The notes beneath the pieces were generated by a model, which was given only the letters and a program-made list of their open reading frames with translations, was not told the DNA's origin and searched no databases. Below are positions 54,388 to 62,250 of a stretch of 64,000 nt of DNA, one piece after another. Each line of letters starts with the position of its first letter. The stretch's first letter is position 1. The DNA comes from Microbispora sp. ZYX-F-249 (lineage in GTDB: Bacteria; Actinomycetota; Actinomycetes; Streptosporangiales; Streptosporangiaceae), in the NCBI RefSeq assembly GCF_039649665.1, contig NZ_JBDJAW010000031.1, positions 26,534 through 90,533 on the forward strand, read 5' to 3'. A program made the position numbers and the translations under genes.

Positions 54388-55400
54388 TGGCCGATGATCT
54401 GAGACTCGGGCTGAACCTCGGGTACTGGCAGCGGAACGCCGACGACGCGACCGAGGTGGTGCTCGCCGCCGAGCGCCTCGGCTACGAGTCGGTGTGGACC
54501 GCCGAGGCGTACGGCAGCGACGCGTTCACCCCCCTGGCCTGGTACGGCGCCAGGACCAGCCGCATCAAGCTCGGCACCAGCGTGGCCCAGTTGTCCGCCC
54601 GTCCCCCGGTGACCACGGCGATGACCGCGATGACGCTCGACCACCTCACCGGCGGGCGGCTGCTGCTCGGCGTCGGCGCCTCCGGCCCGCAGGTCGTGGA
54701 GGGCTGGTACGGCCGGCCGTTCGCCGCGCCGCTCGCCCGCACCCGCGAGTACGTCGAGATCATGCGGAAGGTGTGGCGGCGGGAGGAGCCGGTGACGAGC
54801 CCCGGCCCGCACTATCCGCTGCCGCTGCCCGGCGGCCTCGGCAAGCCGCTCAAGCTGATCACCCATCCGCTCCGCCCCGACATCCCGGTCTACCTGGGCG
54901 CCGAGGGCCCGAAGAACGTGGCGCTCGCCGCCGAGATCGGGCAGGGCTGGCTGCCGCTGTTCGCCTTCCCCGAGAAGATCGAGGCGATGTACGGCGACGC
55001 CCTGGCCGGCGCGAAACCGGGGTTCGACGTCGCCGCCATGGTCATGGTGGTCGTCACCGAGGACCTGCGGGCCGCGCTCGACGGCGTGAAGATGATGCTG
55101 ACCCTCTACATCGGCGGCATGGGGGCGAAGACCCGCAACTTCCACGCCGACATCATCGGCAGGATGGGCTACGCCGAGGAGGCCGGCCGCATCCAGGAGC
55201 TGTACCTGGCCGGCCGCCGCGACGAGGCGTTCGCCGCCATCCCCGACGAGCTGGCCGACGGCATCGCGCTCCTCGGCCCGCTCGGCCGCATCCGGGAGCG
55301 GCTGGAGCTGTGGCGCCGCAGCCCGGTCACCACGCTGCTCGTCATGGGCCCCCGCGACGAGCCCACGCTCAGAGCCGTACGGGATCTGGTCCTCGGGTGA
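54387..55400 (+). CDS. F420-dependent LLM-class oxidoreductase (Rv3520c type)
   Basis: 337 aa from GTG 54387. Luciferase-like TIM barrel: LGLNLGYWQRNADDATEVVLAAERLGYESVWTAEAYGSDAFTPLAW, LTGGRLLLGVGASGPQVVEGWYG. Close in layout to the KstR-controlled Rv3520c of Mycobacterium, supposed to act in sterol or lipid metabolism with F420. The KstR-type palindrome upstream supports that link. The last 32 nt overlap the convergent amidotransferase-like gene. Confidence 0.88.
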   Translation: MADDLRLGLNLGYWQRNADDATEVVLAAERLGYESVWTAEAYGSDAFTPLAWYGARTSRIKLGTSVAQLSARPPVTTAMTAMTLDHLTGGRLLLGVGASGPQVVEGWYGRPFAAPLARTREYVEIMRKVWRREEPVTSPGPHYPLPLPGGLGKPLKLITHPLRPDIPVYLGAEGPKNVALAAEIGQGWLPLFAFPEKIEAMYGDALAGAKPGFDVAAMVMVVVTEDLRAALDGVKMMLTLYIGGMGAKTRNFHADIIGRMGYAEEAGRIQELYLAGRRDEAFAAIPDELADGIALLGPLGRIRERLELWRRSPVTTLLVMGPRDEPTLRAVRDLVLG

Positions 55401-56079
55401 GCGCCGCACGGCCGGCCGCCGCGGCGGCGAAGGCCCGCACCAGCGGGTGCGGCTGCCTTTCGGCCAGCTCGGGCTGGAACAGCGTGACCAGATAGAAGGG
55501 GTGACCGGGCAGCTCCGCCACCCGCGCCTCGCCCTGGTCGTCGTGCCCGGTGAAGCGCAGGCCGCCGGCCTCCAGCGCTTCCAGGTAGGCGGGATCGGGG
55601 CCGTAGGAGCAGAAGTAGCGCTCCACGGTGCGGTCCGCGCCGACGACGCGCTCGGCGAGCGAGCCGGGGGTGAGGCGCACGGCCGCCTCGTGCCCGGCGA
55701 GGGAGCAGGACAGCTGCCTGATCAGCGGGTTCGGGGCGCCCGGGTCGTTCTCGGCATGGCTGACGACGAGCCCGCACACGTGACGGGCGTACTCCAGCAG
55801 CGCGTGCTGGAAGCCGGCACAGGTGCCGAGCAGCGGGATCGCGTGCTCGCGTGCGGTCCGGGCGGCCGTGATCGCCCCCTGCTCGCTGCGGTACGGGCTG
55901 CCGGGCAGGATCCAGACGCCGTCGAACCCGCCGAGGCCGTCGACCTCGTCGGTCCTGATCCAGTAGGCGTCGAGGTCCAGCCCTTCGCGCTCGCGCAGCG
56001 CGCCGAGGATGAGCGGGACGCGCGTGTGGGAGCGGACGGTGGGCGACCGGTCGCCCACCAGCGCGATGCGGGGTCTCAT
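55369..56079 (-). CDS. Glutamine amidotransferase-like protein (CTP synthase C-terminal-related)
   Basis: 236 aa from ATG 56079 with GGAGG just upstream; ATG 56088 and TTG 56115 are alternatives. Class-I GATase fold: Cys in LLGTCAGFQHALLEY. The usual HPE catalytic His is replaced: the motif reads LFQPELAE. It may not be a normal glutaminase. Family known as CTP synthase C-terminal region-related proteins, some of which are selenoproteins; here Cys is encoded. Divergent from a LysR regulator, convergent-overlapping with the F420 enzyme. Confidence 0.82.
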   Translation of the reverse strand: MRPRIALVGDRSPTVRSHTRVPLILGALREREGLDLDAYWIRTDEVDGLGGFDGVWILPGSPYRSEQGAITAARTAREHAIPLLGTCAGFQHALLEYARHVCGLVVSHAENDPGAPNPLIRQLSCSLAGHEAAVRLTPGSLAERVVGADRTVERYFCSYGPDPAYLEALEAGGLRFTGHDDQGEARVAELPGHPFYLVTLFQPELAERQPHPLVRAFAAAAAGRAALTRGPDPVRL

Positions 56080-56143
56080 GGCCTCCATGCTGGCGACGTG
56101 CGAACTTAATGACAAATGATGATTTACGGGCCTTGCATAAGAG

Positions 56144-56998
56144 ATGCTGATGCCCGTGGATCCTCATCTGCTGCGCACGTTCGTGACCGTGGTCGCCGAA
56201 GGGTCGTTCTCGGCGGCGGCCGACCGGCTCGGCTACACCCAGTCAGCGGTCTCCCAGCAGATCGCGGCGCTGGAGGCCGACCTCGGGGCGCCGCTGCTCG
56301 GCCGCCGTCCCGTACGGCCGACCCGGGCGGGCGAACGCCTGCTGGAGCACGCCGGCCCGCTGCTGCTGCGGCTGCGGGCCGCGCGGGCGGACGTGGCGCG
56401 GCTGTCCGCCGGGCCGCGGACGCTGACCGTCGCCGCCGGCCCGCTCACCCTGACGGCGGGCACGGTGGCGGCGCTGGCCGGGGTGACGACGGTACGCGTC
56501 GCGGGCGCGGCGGCGGCCGTGGCGCTGGTGGCCTCGGGCGAGGCCGATCTCGCGCTGGTCGACGGCCCGGCGGCGCCCTCCGACCCGCTGAACCTTCCCG
56601 AGGCGGGACCGCTCACCACCGTGGGCGTGCGGGAGGAGGAGCTGGTCGTCGTGCTGCCGGAGGGGCATCCGCTGGCGGGCCGCGCCGGTCTGCGGCTGGA
56701 CGACCTGGCGGACGCCGTGTGGGTCGACGCCGCGGAGGTGATGCCACTCGACCGCCTGCGCGCGGTGGCGCGGCTCGACGGGCTGCGGCCCGGCATCCGC
56801 TACGAGGGCCACGATCCGGCGGTCGCGGCGCGCCTGGCCGCGGCCGGGCACGGCCTGACCCTGCTGCCCGCGTCCGCCGCGCCGTGCGGGGTGCGGGTGC
56901 CGCTGGTCGCGCCGCGGATCGTGCACCGGGTCGAGCTGGTGCACGCGGCCCTCCCGCCCGGCCCCGCCGCCGAGGTCGTCCGCGCGCTCACCTCGTGA
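56144..56998 (+). CDS. LysR-family transcriptional regulator
   Basis: 284 aa from ATG 56144 (ATG 56150 and GTG 56156 also possible). HTH at 5-60: LRTFVTVVAEGSFSAAADRLGYTQSAVSQQIAALE. The effector domain is Ala/Val-rich and short. Divergent from the amidotransferase-like gene, its probable target. A ~117-nt piece of its effector-domain coding sequence (56774-56890) is duplicated in the debris zone at 61726-61842. Confidence 0.88.
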   Translation: MLMPVDPHLLRTFVTVVAEGSFSAAADRLGYTQSAVSQQIAALEADLGAPLLGRRPVRPTRAGERLLEHAGPLLLRLRAARADVARLSAGPRTLTVAAGPLTLTAGTVAALAGVTTVRVAGAAAAVALVASGEADLALVDGPAAPSDPLNLPEAGPLTTVGVREEELVVVLPEGHPLAGRAGLRLDDLADAVWVDAAEVMPLDRLRAVARLDGLRPGIRYEGHDPAVAARLAAAGHGLTLLPASAAPCGVRVPLVAPRIVHRVELVHAALPPGPAAEVVRALTS

Positions 56999-57104
56999 GC
57001 GGCAGGCCACCGCGGCGCGCACGGCGGTGCGCGGCAAGGGGGTGCGTACGAGGCGGGTGGCCGGGTGCGGTCGCCGCCCGGCAGGCGACCGGGCGGCCCG
57101 GCGG

Positions 57105-57977
57105 TCAGGTGCGGCGGGCGGCCCAGACGGTGCGCTCGGTGCGTACGGCGAGGTCGTCGCGGCGCAGGATGCTGTGCGGGCTGTCGACGTCCAGGAGTTC
57201 GTCGAGGGCGGCGAGGTCCTCAGGGCTGAGTGCGGGTGCGGCGGCGCCGCGGATGCGCTGCAGGCTGCGGTGGGCGTAGCGGCCGACGGCCTCGCTGCGA
57301 CTGCCTTCGATGTTGACGGTGATGATGCGCTCGTCCTCGACGGTGAACCCGGCGGCGGCCAGCATCGGCCCCCAGTCGGCGCCGCGGTGCGGGACGTGTT
57401 CGGCGTGGAAGGCGTCGGTCGCCCTGTGGGCGCGCTCCTCGAGTCCCGGCCGGCCTTCGGGGGCGTCGGCGGGCAGGAAGCGGGGGAAGCCGTCCAGCTC
57501 GACGACGGCGAACAGCCCGCCCGGCGCGAGAAGTTCGTGGACACCGCGCAGTGCGCGGTCGGGGTGGGCCATGTGGTGCATCGACGCGGAGGCCCACACC
57601 AGGTCCGGTGTGCCGAGGTCGGGCCAGTGGCTGGTGTCGAGGTCGGCCTGCACGGTGCGCACCCGGTCCGGGACGCCGCGGGCGCATGCCCTCTCACTCA
57701 GGAGCCGCAGGTGGCCGACGGAGGCGTCGACCGCGGTGACGTGCGCCTCCGGGAAGCGTTCGAGGAGCGCGAAGGTGCCCGCGCCGGTGCCGCAGCCCAG
57801 GTCCACGATCTGGCGCGGCTCGGCCTTCAGCGGCAGCCAGGCGGTGATGGATGCGATGTGCTCGGCGAGGACCTCGGCGTCCAGGTCGAGGATCTCCGCC
57901 TGGCCGCCGTCGTCGTGCTCCTGGTGGTGGCCGTGCGAGCCGCCGTGGTTGAGAGTGTGCTCGTGCGCTGGGGTCAT
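57105..57977 (-). CDS. Class I SAM-dependent methyltransferase
   Basis: 290 aa from ATG 57977. The N-terminus is His-rich (HEHTLNHGGSHGHHQEH), possibly metal-binding. SAM motif I VDLGCGTGAG at 58-67, VTAVDAS (acidic ribose ligand), and ADLDTSHWP. Small-molecule methyltransferase of unknown substrate. Downstream of the XRE-cupin regulator on the same strand with palindromes in the gap. Confidence 0.88.
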   Translation of the reverse strand: MTPAHEHTLNHGGSHGHHQEHDDGGQAEILDLDAEVLAEHIASITAWLPLKAEPRQIVDLGCGTGAGTFALLERFPEAHVTAVDASVGHLRLLSERACARGVPDRVRTVQADLDTSHWPDLGTPDLVWASASMHHMAHPDRALRGVHELLAPGGLFAVVELDGFPRFLPADAPEGRPGLEERAHRATDAFHAEHVPHRGADWGPMLAAAGFTVEDERIITVNIEGSRSEAVGRYAHRSLQRIRGAAAPALSPEDLAALDELLDVDSPHSILRRDDLAVRTERTVWAARRT

Positions 57978-58018
57978 GCCGTCACCGTAAGCACCACATG
58001 CGCCTGCCGCACGACTCC

Positions 58019-58042
58019 TTGCGAGATACGCAAACAGGTTGC
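58019..58042. promoter_or_regulatory. Overlapping inverted repeats upstream of the methyltransferase
   Basis: TTGCGAGATACGCAA (58019-58033) and GCAAACAGGTTGC (58030-58042) share a GCAA arm, giving three evenly spaced half sites. Candidate operator of the methyltransferase gene, whose start is 42 nt away. Confidence 0.45.
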
Positions 58043-58109
58043 TTGATGTGCTGCCTGCCGCGCAAGGCCATCCCGCAGGTGGCGGCGGAACTCCGTACTC
58101 GCGAGGGTG

Positions 58110-58715
58110 CTACTCGCGGGGGCCCCGCGCGCCGTCACGCTCGCCGGTCTCGCCCGCGTCGCGCTGGTGGCCGCGGCGCGCGTCACGGTCGAAGATGCCC
58201 ATGATCTCGCACGGGCCGCCCGCGGCTCCGATCGCGTGCGGCATCATGGTGGGGAACTCGGCGGCCTGGTTGGTCTCGATGCGGAACCGGCGGTTGCCGA
58301 GCATAAGGACCGCGGCGCCGGAGAGCACGACGAGCCATTCCCGGCCGGGGTGGGCGCGCATGCGGGCGGGATTGTCCGGCGGAGGTTCGGTCATGCGCTG
58401 ACGCATGACGCTCATGCCGGGGTCGCCCTTGATGGGCCAGCGCATCAGGCCGTGGGCACTGTCGATCACCGGGCTGATGACGACGTCGTCCGCGGCGCTC
58501 TCCACGAGCTGGTCGAGGGTGGTGTCCAGGGCGCGGGCGAGGATGACGAGCTGGTCCAGGGCGAGGCGGCGCTGCCCGTTCTCGATCCGGCTCAGCGATG
58601 ACTGGCTGAGGTTGGCGCGGGCGGCCAGCTCTTCCAGTGACCAGCCCTGTGCGACGCGCAGCGCGCGGATCCGTTTGCGTACGAGGCTGTCCAGCGCCCC
58701 ATCTTCTTGCGTCAT
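58110..58715 (-). CDS. XRE-cupin transcriptional regulator
   Basis: 201 aa from ATG 58715, with AGGA 8 nt upstream. HTH at about 8-65 (VRKRIRALRVAQGWSLEELAARANLSQSSLSRIENGQRRL); C-terminal cupin ligand domain (MRAHPGREWLVVLSGAAVLMLGNRRFRIETNQAAEFP). Divergent from an MFS exporter, with a palindrome over its own start codon, so it probably represses itself and the exporter. Confidence 0.9.
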   Translation of the reverse strand: MTQEDGALDSLVRKRIRALRVAQGWSLEELAARANLSQSSLSRIENGQRRLALDQLVILARALDTTLDQLVESAADDVVISPVIDSAHGLMRWPIKGDPGMSVMRQRMTEPPPDNPARMRAHPGREWLVVLSGAAVLMLGNRRFRIETNQAAEFPTMMPHAIGAAGGPCEIMGIFDRDARRGHQRDAGETGERDGARGPRE

Positions 58716-58730
58716 AGGCAACATCCTATG
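58713..58730. promoter_or_regulatory. CATAGG..CCTATG palindrome over the regulator start
   Basis: CATAGGCAACATCCTATG: 6-bp arms, 6-nt spacer, overlapping the ATG of the XRE-cupin gene. Likely autoregulatory operator in the 211-nt divergent region shared with the exporter. Confidence 0.6.
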
Positions 58731-58926
58731 CCTCAGCTGCAATGCGGGCCTAACGTCGAACGCAGATGGTCCGGCACGAGGGCCCAGGTACGACGAAAGG
58801 GCGCGACTGTCTGCGCAGACGTCCCGCCACGAGAGCGGCACCTGCCCGCCGAGACCGTGGACGCGGTGGCCGGCGACGGGTCCTGTCCCGGCGCTGGTTC
58901 CGCATGCCCTTTCTCGAGAGGAAATC

Positions 58927-60525
58927 ATGAGTAGCAACCAGCCTCCCCTGACGGCGGCGGCGCCGGTAAACGGCGCGGGCACGCCGGACGCGCGTCAGCT
59001 GCGCGCGATCCTGATCACCGTGTCGATCGCGCTGATGGCCGTGATCGCGTCGGTCTCCGGCCTCAACGTCGCCCAGACCCACATGGCCGTCGAGTGGGGC
59101 GCCTCGCAGACCACCGTCCTGTGGATCATCAATGTTCACACCCTTGCCCTGGCAGCTCTGCTGCTGCCGCTCGGTGCGCTCGGTGACCGATTGGGCCGCA
59201 AGCCCATGCTGATCGCCGGACTGATCACCTTCGGGGCGGCCGGCGTCGTCGCCGGGCTCGCCCCGTCGGCCGCGGTGATGATCGGCGCCCGTGTGGCCGC
59301 GGGCATCGGCGCCGCGATGATCATGCCGATCACGCTGGCCGTCATCACCTCCACGTTCCCCGAGGAGGAACGGGGCAAGGCCGTCGGCGTATGGACCGGC
59401 GTCGCCGGAGGCGGCGGCATCCTGGGCATGTTCCTGTCCGCGTTCCTCGTGGACGTCGCGGGCTGGCGGTGGCTGTTCGCGCTGCCCGTGATACTGGTCG
59501 TCGTCGCGCTGGCGATGACCCTGAAGTCGGTGCCCGACTCCCGCGAACGCTCCACCCATTCCTTCGACACCATCGGCGCATGGCTGTCCGCCATCGCCGT
59601 GACCGGGCTCATCTTCGTCCTGCAGGAAGGCCCCGAGCGCGGCTGGACCGACCCCCTCTCCCTGATCAGCCTGGCCGTCGGTGCCGTCGCCGGCATCGCC
59701 TTCGTGGCCTGGGAGCTGCACCGCGGCAACGCATCCCTGCTGGACGTACGCCTCTTCCGTGAGCGCGGCCTGGCCGGCGGCTCCATCACGCTGCTCGTCG
59801 TCTTCGGCGTCCAGGCCGGTATCGCCGTTGTGCTCTTCCCGTTCTTCCAGGCCGTGCTGGGCTGGTCGGGCCTGCTGTCCACCGTGGCGATGATGCCCAT
59901 GGCCGTCATGATGATGACGACGTCCGGCCTGGCCCCCAAGATGACCGCCCGAATCGGCGCCCGATCCACCATGGCCGTGGGCATCGCCCTGTCCACCCTC
60001 GGCCTCGCGCTGATGGCGCTGTTCGTCTCCGTCGACGGCGGTTACCTGTCCATCCTCGCCGGCATGCTCGCCATGGGCATCGGCATGGGCCTGTCGATGA
60101 CGCCCTCCACCGAGGCCATCACCGGCTCCCTGCCCCGCGCCAAGCAGGGCGTCGCCTCGGCCCTCAACGACGTCACCCGCGAATTCGGCACCGCCCTGGG
60201 CGTCGCGATGCTCGGTGCGCTCCTGGCCAACGGCTACCGCAGCGCCATCGACGACAAGCTCGGCGGCATCCCCCGGGGGGCCGCCGACACCGCACGCGAA
60301 GGCATCGCCAACGCCGTCGAGGTGGCCCCGAGCACTGGCAGCCACGCCCGGGACCTGCTCCACACCGCGCAGCAGTCCTTCGCCGACGGCTGGCAGCAGG
60401 CCATGTGGGCAGGCGTCGCCGTCATGGGCGCGCTGCTCGTCTACGTCGCTCTTCGCGGGCCGAAGGGCGCAGACCTCGCCGTCGCGGACGAGGCGGAGAC
60501 CACGGAGACCGTCGCCGTCCGGTGA
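58927..60525 (+). CDS. 14-TM MFS drug exporter (EmrB/QacA-type)
   Basis: 532 aa from ATG 58927 with GAGAGGAAA 3-5 nt upstream; the frame is open further upstream but not credible. Fourteen hydrophobic segments; motif A GALGDRLGRKPML at 83-95; motif C-like GVAGGGGILGMFLS. DHA2 family exporters expel lipophilic cations and antibiotics by proton antiport. Probably controlled by the divergent XRE-cupin regulator. Confidence 0.92.
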   Translation: MSSNQPPLTAAAPVNGAGTPDARQLRAILITVSIALMAVIASVSGLNVAQTHMAVEWGASQTTVLWIINVHTLALAALLLPLGALGDRLGRKPMLIAGLITFGAAGVVAGLAPSAAVMIGARVAAGIGAAMIMPITLAVITSTFPEEERGKAVGVWTGVAGGGGILGMFLSAFLVDVAGWRWLFALPVILVVVALAMTLKSVPDSRERSTHSFDTIGAWLSAIAVTGLIFVLQEGPERGWTDPLSLISLAVGAVAGIAFVAWELHRGNASLLDVRLFRERGLAGGSITLLVVFGVQAGIAVVLFPFFQAVLGWSGLLSTVAMMPMAVMMMTTSGLAPKMTARIGARSTMAVGIALSTLGLALMALFVSVDGGYLSILAGMLAMGIGMGLSMTPSTEAITGSLPRAKQGVASALNDVTREFGTALGVAMLGALLANGYRSAIDDKLGGIPRGAADTAREGIANAVEVAPSTGSHARDLLHTAQQSFADGWQQAMWAGVAVMGALLVYVALRGPKGADLAVADEAETTETVAVR

Positions 60526-60748
60526 TCGCGTGACAACTGGGCGGGTCATCCGTCGATCACGTGGGTGGCCGGCGACCCCGGGACCCCATCCGGGGCCGGG
60601 GTGTTCCGACGCCCGCCGAAACGTCCCGGCGGCTCGCCGCGAAGGTGGGAAGAGGCCCTTTTCCCCAGGCGTACGAAGATCGGATTAGCGGCGGCGCGGA
60701 CGGGATAAGAGTGAGGCAGGTCACACACCCGGCGCGGGGGGAGAACAG

Positions 60749-61699
60749 ATGCGGTCCACGTCGTCAGCGGTGAACCGGGCGGCGGCCGGCGTGTACGCGG
60801 CCCTCGCCGCCCAGGTCGTCTCGGTGGCCGCGCTGGCCGTGTTCGAGGAGTCCCGGGGCAGCCGGCTGGCCTCGCAGATCGCGGCCTTCGGCGGGGATCC
60901 CGCCGCTCCGGCCGCGCGGGCCGTCAGCGGCGCGGCGACGACGTTCGCCGTGCTGGTCCTCGCGCTTCTCACCGCCACCGTGACCGCCGCGCTCGCCTAC
61001 CTGTCCTGGCTGCGGCAGGTGCGCCCGGCCACGCCGCCCGTCGCGCTCGCGGCGGCGTGCCTCGTGCCGGGGGTGAACCTGGTGGTCCCGCTGTTCCTGA
61101 CGGACCTCGCCTGGCGTGAGGCCCCCGCGAAACCGCACGGCCGCCCGGCGGACCGCACGCGGCGGGCGAACGGCCCGGGGACCGCGGGCGGCACCGGCGG
61201 GCCGGCGGAGCGCACCCGGTGGCTGGTGCTCCTCGCCTGCTGGTGGGTGAGCTGGCTGGCGGCGCTCGGGCTGGCGTTCGCGGGCCCGGCGCGGGAGGGG
61301 CTGACCGGCCTCGGCACGCCGCAGGCCGCCGCGGCCGCCGTCGCGGCGCTCCTGTGCGCCTCGGCCGTCCGCGAGGTCACCGCCCGGCACACGGGCGCGG
61401 GGCACGGCCGCGCGGCGCGGCCCGCGCCCCGGCCGCAGGTCCGCCTCAACCATGGTCTCGACCCTGCCGCCCCCGGCCCTGCCCTCGACCAGGCCGAACG
61501 GCCGTCCGGCAGGCCCGTCGCGGCGGCGCCGGCCGGCCGGGCGGCACGCGCCGGGCGCTCGGACGGCGGGGAGGATCACCGGCCGGGCGACGGCCCCGAG
61601 CTGCCGGAGCTGGCGTGCCAGAGCCGCCGCTGGGGCTCCCCCGGGTGGCCGAGGAACCGCCCCTCCCGTGCGGCCGGCGGAGCGCCGTTGTCGGAGTAG
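60749..61699 (+). CDS. Membrane protein with low-complexity C-terminus
   Basis: 316 aa from ATG 60749, with GGGGGGAGA 4 nt upstream. Hydrophobic segments near 12-30, 60-90, 97-115, 158-178 and 190-205 suggest five TM helices, in the style of DUF4328-type actinobacterial membrane proteins. The last ~100 residues are Pro/Arg/Ala-rich and run into gene debris, so the original stop may have been lost. Function unknown. Confidence 0.65.
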   Translation: MRSTSSAVNRAAAGVYAALAAQVVSVAALAVFEESRGSRLASQIAAFGGDPAAPAARAVSGAATTFAVLVLALLTATVTAALAYLSWLRQVRPATPPVALAAACLVPGVNLVVPLFLTDLAWREAPAKPHGRPADRTRRANGPGTAGGTGGPAERTRWLVLLACWWVSWLAALGLAFAGPAREGLTGLGTPQAAAAAVAALLCASAVREVTARHTGAGHGRAARPAPRPQVRLNHGLDPAAPGPALDQAERPSGRPVAAAPAGRAARAGRSDGGEDHRPGDGPELPELACQSRRWGSPGWPRNRPSRAAGGAPLSE

Positions 61700-61725
61700 G
61701 GCGACACCCGGAAGCCGTTGCCGTA

Positions 61726-61842
61726 CTCGATGGGCCGCGGCCCGGCATCCGCTACGGGGGTAGCGATACGGCCGTCGCCGCGCGCCCGGTCGCGGCCGGG
61801 CACGGCCTGCCCCTGCTGCCCGCGTCCGCCGCGCCACGCCGG
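61726..61842 (+). pseudogene. Duplicated fragment of the nearby LysR gene
   Basis: About 117 nt closely matching 56774-56890, including CGGCCCGGCATCCGCTAC, GCGGCCGGGCACGGCCTG and CTGCTGCCCGCGTCCGCC. It encodes RPGIRYGGSDTAVAARPVAAGHG versus RPGIRYEGHDPAVAARLAAAGHG in the intact gene. No HTH part is present, so this is a remnant of a paralogue or a local duplication. Confidence 0.8.
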
Positions 61843-61849
61843 GCCGACC

Positions 61850-61980
61850 ATGCGTGCCTTCATCGACGCGCACGTCGCGTGACTGGCCGTCTTCCGCCTG
61901 CCCGCCCACGCCACGCCTCCGAGCGCAACCCGGCCGAGGGAATGTGGGCTTTCATCGTCCATTCATCACCCGGACCGGCC
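61850..61980 (+). pseudogene. Remnant of an IS630-type transposase C-terminus
   Basis: Reads MRAFIDAHVA, a stop, LAVFRLPAHA, then after a frameshift ERNPAEGMWAFIVHS. This is the order of the C-terminal DDE region of IS630-family transposases (MRAFI..WL.VF.LP.YAP.LNP.EGVW). One stop and one frameshift show that it is dead. No terminal repeats could be identified. Confidence 0.65.
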
Positions 61981-62250
61981 GCACGCTCGAACCGCCGTAG
62001 CCGGAAACCCCAGCCTTCCGACCTCGGTATCACCCTTTTTGGTCATGGCGCTTTCCGGGGGCTGGACCGGTGTGTCACGCCGCTGACGAGCCGAGATTCT
62101 CGGCACCTTACGTCAGAGAGGGTTCACCTCGTGGCCATCCGACGCATGATCGCCGTCAGTGGAAAAGCGATACCTTTCCACGGGTAGCCATTGTCCCGAT
62201 ATATGCCACAGTTACCCATACTCGCAAAATGCTCCTCTTTTAGGTGGAAT

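Larger units (their letters stand above)
61700..62250. other. Gene-debris zone between membrane protein and SGNH hydrolase
   Basis: 551 nt without an intact gene. It holds a duplicated LysR fragment, a decayed IS630-type transposase tail, and a palindrome GCCGAGATTCTCGGC at 62090-62104. The A/T-rich end (62200-62245) is probably the promoter of the secreted hydrolase. Confidence 0.65.
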
